The notes below the pieces were generated by a model. It ran no database searches and had not been told where the DNA came from. It saw nothing but the letters and a program-made list of their open reading frames with translations. A DNA stretch of 64,000 nt from NCBI GenBank assembly GCA_951813065.1, contig CATOTH010000006.1, positions 186,001 through 250,000 of the forward strand. The letters are read 5' to 3'. This document shows, piece after piece, positions 56,103-64,000 of the stretch (position 1 is its first letter; every line of letters begins with the position of its first letter). A program made the position numbers and the translations under genes. This DNA comes from an uncultured Bryobacterales bacterium. GTDB taxonomy: Bacteria; Acidobacteriota; Terriglobia; Bryobacterales; UBA6623.

Positions 56103-56430
56103 TGAAGACTCGCGAGAGTATATTGTAAACGCCGTCCGGCCACAAGCGTGGAACGGTCCGGCGCTGTCCAATTTGGCCTGTTCGCGCCGTGCCGGGACTC
56201 TGTTTGGGGTCCTGTCTGCGGGTCGCAGTTCCTGGCAGCTGGAGCGACATGTCCCGTGTTTCCGGCTGCGTTGCACTAGCCAAGGGGAATTCAACGGCGT
56301 CGGGTCCTATCCAGATACATCGAAACGGGTGGTTCGTTCTGCCTCGTGGCATCACCGTTCTGCTTGGCGCATGCAGACGGAAGGCCAGCGGTTTGGGCGT
56401 TCGCCGTCGCCGGGACGCTAAACTGAGCCC
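56103..56430. other. intergenic region between divergent genes
   Basis: The 328 bases between the AIM24-family gene (minus) and the secreted unknown protein (plus) hold a good minus-strand promoter and no supported gene. Confidence 0.55.
56117..56145 (-). promoter_or_regulatory. candidate promoter of the AIM24-family gene
   Basis: On the minus strand TTGTGG (56140-56145) and TATACT (56117-56122) have 17 bases between. The -10 box matches at five of six positions. Transcription would start only a few bases before the ATG, so the message may be nearly leaderless. Confidence 0.5.
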
Positions 56431-57519
56431 ATGCGAACGGCTTGGAAGGTGGCGCTCCTTGTCTGCATCACGGCGACCCTGATCGCGCAATCCGGCCTTA
56501 GCTACAGCCAGCTTCGGCAATTCATCCGTTCATCGGTTGACCAAAGGATCAAGGATAAGGATGTTGCCAACTACCTCAAGCGGCAGGTTGTGAAATTCGC
56601 GGTCACTGATGGACTGATCGAGGAATTCGTTGGTTGGGGTATCGGGCCACGTACGCTCAAGGCCTTGGAAGAACTTCAATCTGCCACGTCCGACATGCCA
56701 AAACCGCAGCGGTTGCAAGCCCAAGAAGAGAAGCCTCGGCAACCACCCGCACCCGGCCTGGAGGAGCAGAGTCAGATTATCGAAGCCGCTCGCCAAAGTG
56801 CGATCGCCTATACCGATGACCTGCCGAACTACGTGTGCTTGCAGGTGACCCGTCGATTCGTCGACCCGACCGGTACGGAGATGGATTGGCTTCGGCACGA
56901 CGAAATCAAGACTCGCGTCAGCTACATAGACGGGCGCGAAGACTACGAGACGGTTGCCGTGAACGACACCGCGACGACCAAGAGCTTCAAGGAGCTAGGG
57001 GGCACGACTTCGACCGGTGAGTTCGGAACAATTCTCTCCAGCCTGTTCTCGCTAGAAACAGGCGCGGAATTTCGATGGGCGCGCCACTCGCTCCTGCGCG
57101 GCCGCCCGGTCTTCGTGTTCCATATCCGGGTACCGCTGCGCCGTTCCAATTGGACGCTGGAGTCCAGCGGCGGGCCGCCCTCCGACAGTGCCCGGAGGAT
57201 TCGCGCAGGCTACACGGGCTTGGTCTACATTGGCAAGGATTCCGGTCGAGTCCTCAGGATCCTGATGGAAGCGGAGGACATTCCGACCAGTTTTCCCATC
57301 AGCGAAGCTCGATCCCGGCTGGATTTCGACTTTATCGACATCAGCGGTCAGGATTTCCTGCTTCCGCTGAAAGCCCAGGCGTTCCTCCGAAGTGGCCGTC
57401 TGCTCACTCGTAACGATCTCGAATTTCGCCTGTATCGCAAGTTCACGGCTGAGGCGACGATCTCGTTTGAAGAGATCGAAGGCCTGGAGCCGCTACCCGC
57501 GGACGAACCTTCGCGATAA
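56431..57519 (+). CDS. secreted protein of unknown function
   Basis: A 362-residue protein with signal peptide (WKVALLVCITATLIAQSG). Residues 25-85 are helical and charged, followed by a proline/glutamine-rich linker (EEKPRQPPAPGLEEQ). The remaining about 245 residues are beta-rich, starting at AIAYTDDLPNYVCLQVTRRFVD and including IKTRVSYIDGREDYETV, GYTGLVYIGKDSGRVLRILMEAE and DISGQDFLLPLKAQ. Similar outer-membrane lipoprotein-carrier-like proteins occur in Acidobacteria, but no domain is recognised. It is not in an operon. Confidence 0.72.
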   Translation: MRTAWKVALLVCITATLIAQSGLSYSQLRQFIRSSVDQRIKDKDVANYLKRQVVKFAVTDGLIEEFVGWGIGPRTLKALEELQSATSDMPKPQRLQAQEEKPRQPPAPGLEEQSQIIEAARQSAIAYTDDLPNYVCLQVTRRFVDPTGTEMDWLRHDEIKTRVSYIDGREDYETVAVNDTATTKSFKELGGTTSTGEFGTILSSLFSLETGAEFRWARHSLLRGRPVFVFHIRVPLRRSNWTLESSGGPPSDSARRIRAGYTGLVYIGKDSGRVLRILMEAEDIPTSFPISEARSRLDFDFIDISGQDFLLPLKAQAFLRSGRLLTRNDLEFRLYRKFTAEATISFEEIEGLEPLPADEPSR

Positions 57520-57634
57520 CCGCCAGGAACCCGTGCGGCATGTGGGGCCAGCGGGAATTGATTGCGCCATTCTTGAATCCAGTAGTTGACGGAACGCGAT
57601 TCTTGTGGCCTGCGTAAGCGACCGTGGGAAGGGT

Positions 57635-59503
57635 CTATTGTTTGGATTCAGCGGTATCTGGCTGCGAGACGGGTGCCCATTGCCCGCCTATACAGGAAGA
57701 GTCGGTCGGTGGGCATAAGGAGGACGAGTCAGTCCCCTGAGCATTGGTAGTCACGTGCTCGACTTCCACGTAGTAGGCTCCGGCCAGCAATTCTTCGGCT
57801 TCATCGAGAAACCAGCTCTGGAGTTGCCTTTCGCCTGGCTCCAGGTCGATCTCGAAAACCACTTCCTGATGATCCGGACCGACTCGTTGCCGCAGGTCTA
57901 ACTCGCCTATACGGAGGCGGGCATGCGAAATCGGCAATGCCTTCCCTGCCATCAGGTCCCCGTACTTGCCGCGGAGCGGCGGTGCCGGGTCGCGAAGAGC
58001 AAGGCCAGACTCCTTCGGCCAGCGACGTAACGAAAATCGATAGCGTCCGGGCCGTTCTACTCGGATGCTCCAGGGGCCTGACAGCACCTGGCCGCCTCGC
58101 ACGCAGCCCGGATTGTCGCAGTAGACCCCGTTCCAATCCGAAGCGCTCAGCCGCGTTGGATTCTCAGCGCCCGCGCCAATGGCTATCGGCTGATACGCCT
58201 CGGATGCCGGCATCAGATCGTCCCACCACTGGTCGTAGCGGGATTGCATTGTGGCTGCCGTGTCGGGGAACTCTCCGGCGACGTCCTCCTGTTGCCCAGG
58301 GTCCCTGCTGAGGTCATACAATTGCTTTCCGTTGACCAGGCGCCACTTGTTCCACATCACCGCGGCGTCGCGGTGCTTCTCAGGAACGCCACCGTACTGC
58401 ACTATCAAAATGCGCTCACTCAGATCCTGCTTTGCCCCGCGCAATAGCGGCGCGAGGCTGACTCCGTCGAAAGCTGCCTCGGCCGGAGCCGGCACACCAC
58501 TGAGTTCCAGCAGCGTCGGCAGCACGTCCTGCACGTGTGTCAGGGCGTCGACGTCGCGCGGAGAGCCGATGTTCCCTGCCGGCCAGCGCACGAACAGCGG
58601 TACGCGGTGGCCGCCGTCGTACAGAGAACGCTTCTTGCCGCGCATCCCTGCATTGAAAACGGTCTCGCCCTGCGCTGTCCCGTTGTCGCCCAGGAACACG
58701 AAGATCGTGTCGTCCGCAATCCCCAATTCGTCAAGGAGCGCGGTCAATCGTCCCATGTTTTCGTCAATCGAAGCGATCATCCCGAAGAACTTCGCGATGC
58801 GAGATTCGACCTTGCCCAGATACGGGTCGATGTACTTCTGCGGCGCCCAAAGCGGAACGTGTGGGGCGTTAGTGGCCAGGTAGACCAGGAATGGTTGCTC
58901 GGCGCGAGCCTGAAGTCGAATCCAGGCCATCGTTTCTTCAAACCAAACGTCGGTACAGTAGCCCGTGTACTGCTCCATACGGCGATTGTGGCGGTAGTGA
59001 TCGTTGAAGTAATCGTTCCCGAAATAGTCGGCCAAGGACGTGATCCCCCAGGCGCCGTGATGCACGGTCTCCTGAAACCCGCGGTCTTGCGGACGAAACG
59101 GGTAGTTGTCGCCCAGGTGCCACTTGCCGAAGTGCCCTGTCGCGTAGCCGGCACTCTGGAAAACGTCGGCCATTGTGGGCAACTCCTCCCGGACCAGAGA
59201 CCGGCCCATGCACACGAACGAGGCACCGTTGTCGATCGCGTCTCGTCCCGTCAGCAGTTGGCCCCGTGTGGGGGTGCACATGGGTGCAACGTGGAAATCG
59301 GTGAACCGGACGCTCTGCGAGTGGAGCTTGTCCATGCTCGGAGTCTTCAGCACGGGATTTCCGTGGGCGGAGAGATCGCCGTAGCCCTGATCGTCGGTCA
59401 TAACGACGATGACATTGGGCTTCTGCGCGGATGCCATTGAGGCCGATAGTGCGGCTAAAGCACTGATCGAGAAGACGATGTGTGCACAAACGGATTGCGG
59501 CAT
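57635..59503 (-). CDS. type I arylsulfatase, exported
   Basis: A 622-residue sulfatase. Signal peptide (SVCAHIVFSISALAALSASMASA), metal site NVIVVMTDDQGYGDLSAHGNP, formylglycine motif CTPTR in PMCTPTRGQLLTGRD, the HFGKWHLGDNYPFRPQDRGF segment and FVFLGDNGTA follow in order. A C-terminal extension of about 170 residues after the sulfatase domain (GVYCDNPGCVRGG onward) looks beta-rich, like the extra domain in arylsulfatase A/B-type enzymes. AAGGAG precedes ATG 59501-59503. It is the second gene of a tandem sulfatase pair. Confidence 0.92.
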   Translation of the reverse strand: MPQSVCAHIVFSISALAALSASMASAQKPNVIVVMTDDQGYGDLSAHGNPVLKTPSMDKLHSQSVRFTDFHVAPMCTPTRGQLLTGRDAIDNGASFVCMGRSLVREELPTMADVFQSAGYATGHFGKWHLGDNYPFRPQDRGFQETVHHGAWGITSLADYFGNDYFNDHYRHNRRMEQYTGYCTDVWFEETMAWIRLQARAEQPFLVYLATNAPHVPLWAPQKYIDPYLGKVESRIAKFFGMIASIDENMGRLTALLDELGIADDTIFVFLGDNGTAQGETVFNAGMRGKKRSLYDGGHRVPLFVRWPAGNIGSPRDVDALTHVQDVLPTLLELSGVPAPAEAAFDGVSLAPLLRGAKQDLSERILIVQYGGVPEKHRDAAVMWNKWRLVNGKQLYDLSRDPGQQEDVAGEFPDTAATMQSRYDQWWDDLMPASEAYQPIAIGAGAENPTRLSASDWNGVYCDNPGCVRGGQVLSGPWSIRVERPGRYRFSLRRWPKESGLALRDPAPPLRGKYGDLMAGKALPISHARLRIGELDLRQRVGPDHQEVVFEIDLEPGERQLQSWFLDEAEELLAGAYYVEVEHVTTNAQGTDSSSLCPPTDSSCIGGQWAPVSQPDTAESKQ

Positions 59504-59612
59504 CGAACGAGGCTCCTTGCCGCCCAATGCTACCAAGGACGGAAATCTCCTGTCCGAAGCCGGCCCCTGGCTACGGCCGCTAGGTTGCCTGCGGGAAGAG
59601 CGCGGCACGCTG

Positions 59613-61052
59613 TCACCGGCGCTCTGGAACGGGTTCGAAGTCATCGACGCCCATGACATCCCGCAGCTTGGGAAGACCTCCGGACTCCACGATGAGTGGT
59701 CGAGCCGTATTGACTCGGCCCGCTGTCCTCCGGTTGGCTGCGATCTCTGCCGCGTGGTCTGCCAGCAGCGCGCGCAACTCCTTCACGAGCGCGGGGTGTG
59801 CGGCCGACAAGTCGGTCGTCTCACCGCTGTCCACCGCCAAGTCGTACAGCTCAAAACTGCCAGAATCTCCGAGAACGAGCTTCCAATCGCCGCGACGGAT
59901 GCCTTCGTCCTCGTAGAACAGCAGCTTGTGTGGCGAATGCGCGTTCGGCTTATCCAGGAGGACGGCCAGAGCATTCTTGCCGTCGATGGCGTGGTCGGGA
60001 AGGTCCGCACCGACAAGGGCCGCCAGCGAGGGCAAGATATCGATTGTCGTTACGATCTCGTCGGTTGCCCCGTTCGCCGGGATCGTTCCTGGCCACCAGG
60101 CGATTGCGGGCACGCGCATGTGGCCCTCGTACTTGCGACCACCTTTTCCGCCGCGCAAGGGGCCCATGCTCATGCCTGTGGCGCCGCCGTTGTCCGATGT
60201 GAAGATGACCAAGGTCTCCTCCGTGGCATCGAGCGCACGCAGTGTGTGAAGAACACGCCCTACGCTGTCGTCCACTTCCTCCACAACAGCCCGGTTCACG
60301 CTCCCGCGTGCTCGGTCCGCAATCTCTCGGCGTACGTACCGAGGCCTATGCACGTAGGGATAGGGCAAGTAGACGAAGAACGGCTCATCCCTACTCGCCC
60401 GAATGAATTCGATTGCTGCGTCGGTGGCGGCCTCGCAAAGCAATGATTGATCCGCGCCGTCAGCGACGTATGCGACCACCCGATCATTCCTAATGACGGG
60501 CAAGGGCGTATAGGGTTCTTTGGTGTGACGGTGCCCCCTCAGGTTCCCCGGCCACATGTCGTTCGAATAGGGGATTCCAAAGAATTGGTCGAACCCGTGT
60601 TCCAGGGGCGAATACTGCGCCTGATCGCCCAAGTGCCACTTCCCGAACACCCCAGTGGCGTAGCCCGCCCCCTTCAAGATCTCCGCGATCGTCGTCTCGT
60701 CTGGGTTGAGCCCGCGGCGCCCGCCCGGGAACAGCACGTCGCCGTCCATTCCGATTCGATGAGCATACGTCCCGGTCATCAGGGCCGCGCGTGAAGGCGT
60801 GCAGTTGGTGTTCGAGACGTAGAACTGGCGGAGTATCAGCCCCTCAGATGCCATTTGATCAAGATGAGGAGTCTTGTTGGCGGTCGAGCCGAAGGGCCCG
60901 ATGTCGCCGTAGCCCATGTCGTCAATGAAGATGAAAACGATGTTGGGCCTCTCCCCGTCCGTGATTCCCGACTTGGATGCCGGCTCCGCGTCGGCCGCTG
61001 CCTGGAGAAGCAGGGCAACGACCAGAGAGTAGGGAACACGGGTGAATTGCAT
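59613..61052 (-). CDS. type I sulfatase, exported
   Basis: A 479-residue sulfatase. Signal peptide (FTRVPYSLVVALLLQAAADA), metal site PNIVFIFIDDMGYGDIGPFG, formylglycine motif CTPSR in NTNCTPSRAALMTGTYAHRIGM, FGKWHLGDQAQYSPLEHGF, and FTSDNGGATGMSMGPLRGGKGG. The style is that of N-acetylgalactosamine-6- or arylsulfatase types. The next sulfatase starts 109 bases downstream. A transposon sits 42 bases upstream of its start codon, so its own promoter may have been moved. Confidence 0.93.
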   Translation of the reverse strand: MQFTRVPYSLVVALLLQAAADAEPASKSGITDGERPNIVFIFIDDMGYGDIGPFGSTANKTPHLDQMASEGLILRQFYVSNTNCTPSRAALMTGTYAHRIGMDGDVLFPGGRRGLNPDETTIAEILKGAGYATGVFGKWHLGDQAQYSPLEHGFDQFFGIPYSNDMWPGNLRGHRHTKEPYTPLPVIRNDRVVAYVADGADQSLLCEAATDAAIEFIRASRDEPFFVYLPYPYVHRPRYVRREIADRARGSVNRAVVEEVDDSVGRVLHTLRALDATEETLVIFTSDNGGATGMSMGPLRGGKGGRKYEGHMRVPAIAWWPGTIPANGATDEIVTTIDILPSLAALVGADLPDHAIDGKNALAVLLDKPNAHSPHKLLFYEDEGIRRGDWKLVLGDSGSFELYDLAVDSGETTDLSAAHPALVKELRALLADHAAEIAANRRTAGRVNTARPLIVESGGLPKLRDVMGVDDFEPVPERR

Positions 61053-61094
61053 TCGCTTGAATGATACGACTTCTACTTGCCGAGCCCCTGCCGC

Positions 61095-63510
61095 CTGCCG
61101 TTTACACACAAATCATGGTGATCGCATCTTCTGATACAGTTTGCTGGCTTTATTCAGGCGACGAGCGCGTTCGATGGCTTGCCTAATTGCCGCCAGGCGT
61201 ATGTAGCCTTCCCACATGACCTTGTGGCCCGGGTGGGCATAGCGCTTGCGTTTGAAGTTGAGATACCCGCCCAGCATCGCCAGCGTCAGCACCGCCCGTC
61301 CGAGATTGTCCGGCGGTGCTTGCCGACGATCCTTGGCGAAATCCTCCAACGCCGCGATCTCGATCTCCGAGAAGAACGTCTCCGGCGGCAGTTCCGGCGT
61401 GTCCCGCCCCATCAGCGTCATCGCCGCCAGACGCCACGCGATCACCGCGTTGATCGTCACCGCCCGCTCGATCCGCTCCCCCCGCCGATGCCCCAGGTAC
61501 TCCACCTTGCAGCCCGACTTCAGCACCCGGTGCCAGTCCTCGATCCGCCACCGCAGCCGGTACCACTCCAGCATCCGCTCCGCGTCCTGCCGCGTCTGTA
61601 CCGGCAAACTCGTCAGCAGGAACCACTCCAGCCGTGCCACCCCCTCCGGCGCGTTCTCCTCCCGCACGTGCACCACGTTCAGCGGCACCGCGGCCCCCTG
61701 CCGGTCCGGATCCCGCAACTGCACCGCCTGCCATCTCAGAGCCACCTCCGCCACGCGTTCCTCGCGCGCCGGCCGGCCCGGCTGCCCGCGGCTCGACCGC
61801 CGCGCGCTCTGCCGCGCCACGTGAATCTCCAAACGCCCCTGCGCGGCCTCCTGCCGCACCGCCTCGAACAGCTTCGGCACCCCCTTGCCCAACACCCGGT
61901 CGTGCTGCGCCCGCACCAGCAGGTCCACCGTCCCCAACCGCCGCTGCTCGGCGAAGATCGCGTACACGTCCCCTTCCCGGTCCAGCACCGCTACCGGCCG
62001 CACCCCTTGTAACTGCTCCGCCAGTTCCGCACACTCCCGCAACCCCCGGATCCAGCGCATCGTCTTGCGCTCCTCCAGCGGCTTGCCCTGCTCCGCCTGC
62101 CCGTCCGGGGCCTCGTACTGGATCTGCGGCACCCCCAACGGGATCCCCTCCCCGTTGACCACTAGCGTCGAGTGCATGTGGATCCCCAGCGTCCCCGCCG
62201 AGCCCTTGTTCTTGCTGATCAGGCCCAGTCCCACGCAGCCCGGATGCTCCGCGAAATTCAGGTCCGTCCCGTCCTGGATGCACAGCACTGCCGACTGGCC
62301 CTGCATGCGCTGCAGCGTGCGCTCCCGGTGCGGCGCCAGGATGTGCTCCGGCGTCACCTCCGAATCCGCCGGCTGGTCGATCATCCGGTAGTAGCCCCGC
62401 ACTGCCGCCAAGTCCTTCTGCGCCGCTCCGGGAAACGACTTGGTGGGCGCTGCCGCCTGGATCTCCACGCTCTGCACCAGCCTCCGAGTCAAGCGTACAT
62501 CGCCCAGCGGCGCGGTCCCGAACTCGTTGTGCGCCCACTCGCCGGAGGCCAGGCCCGCCCCCAGTGCCAGCGCCGGCACGCCCGGCGCTGGCAGGCCCAG
62601 TTGCGCGCGCCAGTTGCGCGCCAGCGGATACAGCCAGATGGCCTTCACGTCCACCTGCGTGCCGGCGGCCGCCAAGCGGCCCCGCCCGGCGGTCACGCCG
62701 ATGCGCTGCCAGTTGGCGGCCGCCAGCGAGGTGCCCGCTTGGTCTTGAGAGACAAAGGTTTCCACCAGCAGGGGGCGGTAGCCGTAGCGCCGCAGGCAGT
62801 CGTCGGGCAGCCGGCGCAGGGCCAGCGAGAGGGCCTTGGAGGCGAGATTGCGGCAGGCGGCGGAGGGTCGGATCAGGAAGCGGCTCAGGCCGAGCACGCG
62901 ATGCAGGTGGCGCGAGCGGGTGGCGGGGTCCCAGCCGATGAAGGCGTCGCGGGCGGCCAGCGTGAGAGCGGCCGCGGCAAAGCCGAGCGCACCGAGCACG
63001 CCATGTTCGCAGACCAGCAGGTAGCGCAACTGGGCCCCGGCGTGGAGGACAGCTCCGCGGGGATGCTCGCGGGCGATGAGTTCGTTCCAGACGCGGCGCT
63101 GGTGCTCGTCGCGGACCGCGACGAGTTGCAGGTCGCGCACCCGGTCGACCCGGGCGGGCAGGCCGACGGGCGGGGGCACGGGACGGTCCAGGCGGCGCGG
63201 GCGGCCACGCTGGCGGTTGTGCCGGGGCGCGGGCAAGTCGATCTGGCGGGCGGCTGCGAGAGCGCGCAAGGCCTGCATGCAACTGGCGACCTGCGGCTTG
63301 CCGTGGGCATCGAGGAATCCGAACCGGGCGCAGACCTGCCGGCCAATTTCGGTGCGGCTGGCGTCGCCCGCGTCGGCCACGAGTTTGCGGACCTGGATCA
63401 GCGCAGGGCCCCGCGCCAATGTGGTCGGGATCCGATGTTGCTCATACATGCTCCAGAAATGGCACAGAGCGATGTCAAAAGTCAAGTGTCAACTTGTGTG
63501 GCATCGGCAG
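61095..63510 (-). mobile_element. IS4-family insertion sequence with terminal inverted repeats
   Basis: The element is 2416 bases with one transposase gene. The ends are imperfect inverted repeats: CTGCCGTTTACACACAA at 61095-61111 and, read inward from the right, CTGCCGATGCCACACAA at 63510-63494; 14 of the 17 bases agree. The 8-bp direct repeat CCTGCCGC flanks it at 61087-61094 and 63511-63518. Because CTGCCG occurs both in the target and at the ends, the exact edge could shift by a few bases. It lies between two sulfatase genes, without breaking either. Confidence 0.75.
61113..63485 (-). CDS. IS4-family transposase with N-terminal DUF4338-like domain
   Basis: A protein of up to 790 residues; MYEQHRIPTTLARGP, twelve codons in, is the likely start. 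Residues about 60-340 form a DUF4338-type region (LIAREHPRGAVLHAGAQLRYLLVCEHGVLGALGFAAAA, RFLIRP, LLVETFVS). The rest is a Tn5/IS4 DDE transposase: Asp in IQDGTDLNF, Asp in VLDREGDVYAIF, and Glu in the YRLRWRIEDWHRVLKSGC block (YREK-like). All catalytic acids are present, so it may be active. The gene is very GC-rich. Confidence 0.9.
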   Translation of the reverse strand: MTFDIALCHFWSMYEQHRIPTTLARGPALIQVRKLVADAGDASRTEIGRQVCARFGFLDAHGKPQVASCMQALRALAAARQIDLPAPRHNRQRGRPRRLDRPVPPPVGLPARVDRVRDLQLVAVRDEHQRRVWNELIAREHPRGAVLHAGAQLRYLLVCEHGVLGALGFAAAALTLAARDAFIGWDPATRSRHLHRVLGLSRFLIRPSAACRNLASKALSLALRRLPDDCLRRYGYRPLLVETFVSQDQAGTSLAAANWQRIGVTAGRGRLAAAGTQVDVKAIWLYPLARNWRAQLGLPAPGVPALALGAGLASGEWAHNEFGTAPLGDVRLTRRLVQSVEIQAAAPTKSFPGAAQKDLAAVRGYYRMIDQPADSEVTPEHILAPHRERTLQRMQGQSAVLCIQDGTDLNFAEHPGCVGLGLISKNKGSAGTLGIHMHSTLVVNGEGIPLGVPQIQYEAPDGQAEQGKPLEERKTMRWIRGLRECAELAEQLQGVRPVAVLDREGDVYAIFAEQRRLGTVDLLVRAQHDRVLGKGVPKLFEAVRQEAAQGRLEIHVARQSARRSSRGQPGRPAREERVAEVALRWQAVQLRDPDRQGAAVPLNVVHVREENAPEGVARLEWFLLTSLPVQTRQDAERMLEWYRLRWRIEDWHRVLKSGCKVEYLGHRRGERIERAVTINAVIAWRLAAMTLMGRDTPELPPETFFSEIEIAALEDFAKDRRQAPPDNLGRAVLTLAMLGGYLNFKRKRYAHPGHKVMWEGYIRLAAIRQAIERARRLNKASKLYQKMRSP

Positions 63511-63573
63511 CCTGCCGCACCAGGTCCACTTTGCCTTGCCCGTTTCAAGCGCGGGGCGCGCTTGGTGGCACGT

Positions 63574-64000
63574 TCAGAGATTCCGCATCCGATGAGCCGT
63601 CAAGTAGTCGTTGTAGTCGTAGACCGACTTCTCCGACCACGGTACATTCACCTCGGGCAGGTTGGCGGCCAACCGCTGTTTGGTTTCTTCGTGGGCCGGG
63701 TCGTCGGCGAGATTGTCCCATTCTTGCGCGTCGTCATCGTGATCGTAGAGTTCCTCCGATCCGTCCTCGTAGCGAATGTAGCGGTAGCGCTCGTCGCGGA
63801 CCCCATGATTGTTGCGTCCGTAGGTTGTCAAGGCGACGTGGGGCCACTCGGCGGAATTCGGATCCTCGAGCAGAGTTCGCAAGCTGTGGCCTTCGTTCGC
63901 CACATTGGCGGGCAGACCGCAGAGGTCGACAAGCGTCGGGTAAAGGTCGATCAGGCCGGCAGGCTTCTTCGTGTTCCCGACGGCGATCCCCGGACCGGCA
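63574..64000 (-). CDS. type I sulfatase, C-terminal part (cut by window end)
   Basis: The last about 141 codons of a sulfatase. Readable features are KKPAGLIDLYPTLVDLCGLP, the HVALTTYGRNNHGVRDERYRYIRYEDGSEELYDHDDDAQEWDNLA region, and a short tail after the NLPEVNVPWSE segment. This is typical of iduronate-2-sulfatase-like enzymes. The active site is outside the window. The insertion sequence begins 64 bases downstream of its stop, between it and the two other sulfatases on the same strand. Confidence 0.88.
   Translation of the reverse strand, partial: AGPGIAVGNTKKPAGLIDLYPTLVDLCGLPANVANEGHSLRTLLEDPNSAEWPHVALTTYGRNNHGVRDERYRYIRYEDGSEELYDHDDDAQEWDNLADDPAHEETKQRLAANLPEVNVPWSEKSVYDYNDYLTAHRMRNL

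Noticed and set aside
61093..61100. Alternative target duplication GCCTGCCG (also at 63510-63517)
   Set aside because: It also repeats for 8 bases, but then the two element ends would not align as inverted repeats; CCTGCCGC gives matching ends.
61183..63282. Long open frame of about 700 codons in another minus-strand frame of the transposase gene
   Set aside because: It is made of Ala, Gly, Pro and Arg repeats with no fold signals; the true transposase frame carries the DDE motifs. The long shadow comes from very high GC.

Overview
The window looks like a chromosomal piece of an acidobacterium, probably of the Solibacter/Bryobacter branch. This is inferred from content, not from a marker-gene tree. 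The signs are an Oar-type TonB-dependent receptor with an N-terminal carboxypeptidase-regulatory domain, a CRTAC1-type FG-GAP/ASPIC-UnbV protein, a secreted protein ending in a Solibacter-type C-terminal domain (TIGR03437-like), several type I sulfatases, Tat-exported Gfo/Idh/MocA oxidoreductases, and GC-rich coding sequence. Genes for lipid A (lpxD), KDO phosphate phosphatase (kdsC), TonB uptake and outer-membrane barrels show a Gram-negative envelope.

Layout. 1-440: start of bioA, cut by the window edge. 0.5-9.8 kb: exported M24 peptidase, CRTAC1 protein, Oar-like receptor and a GH38-type glycosidase starting 4 bases after the receptor stop. 9.9-16 kb: exported-looking D-2-hydroxyacid dehydrogenase, thioesterase, NTE-like patatin lipase with two cNMP domains, exported alpha/beta hydrolase. 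16.2-16.9 kb: VapBC toxin-antitoxin pair. 17-24.9 kb: three-subunit transhydrogenase (pntAA-pntAB-pntB), kdsC, gap, pgk and a fused CoA-transferase. 25-27.7 kb: S1/P1 nuclease divergent from lpxD and a P-loop protein, then the initiator tRNA-fMet with an IS481-like transposase remnant against its 3' end. 28.2-37.5 kb: EF-hand epoxide-hydrolase-like enzyme, sulfatase, LytS-like kinase and LytTR regulator whose genes converge and overlap, PQQ dehydrogenase with a diheme cytochrome. 37.6-46.9 kb: small housekeeping genes, two Gfo/Idh/MocA genes (one with a frameshift between Tat signal and body), plsY, a CNT nucleoside transporter, ccmC-ccmD, formiminotransferase. 46.9-49.8 kb: pnp and rpsO. 50.4-55.3 kb: a decaheme cytochrome overlapping an outer-membrane barrel gene, facing a secreted monoheme protein. 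55.4-64 kb: an AIM24-family gene, an unknown secreted protein, and a same-strand run of three sulfatases (the last cut by the window end) split by an IS4-family element with inverted ends and an 8-bp target duplication.

How the genes fit together. The receptor, GH38 enzyme, sulfatases, Gfo/Idh/MocA proteins and CRTAC1 protein suit a life on complex, partly sulfated glycans. The PQQ dehydrogenase and diheme cytochrome form a periplasmic oxidation module. The strongest candidate for a little-described system is the cytochrome-barrel pair at 50.4-53.4 kb, which has the layout of a porin-cytochrome (MtrAB/DmsEF-like) conduit across the outer membrane, with a heme-carrying secreted protein next to it that could be an exterior partner.
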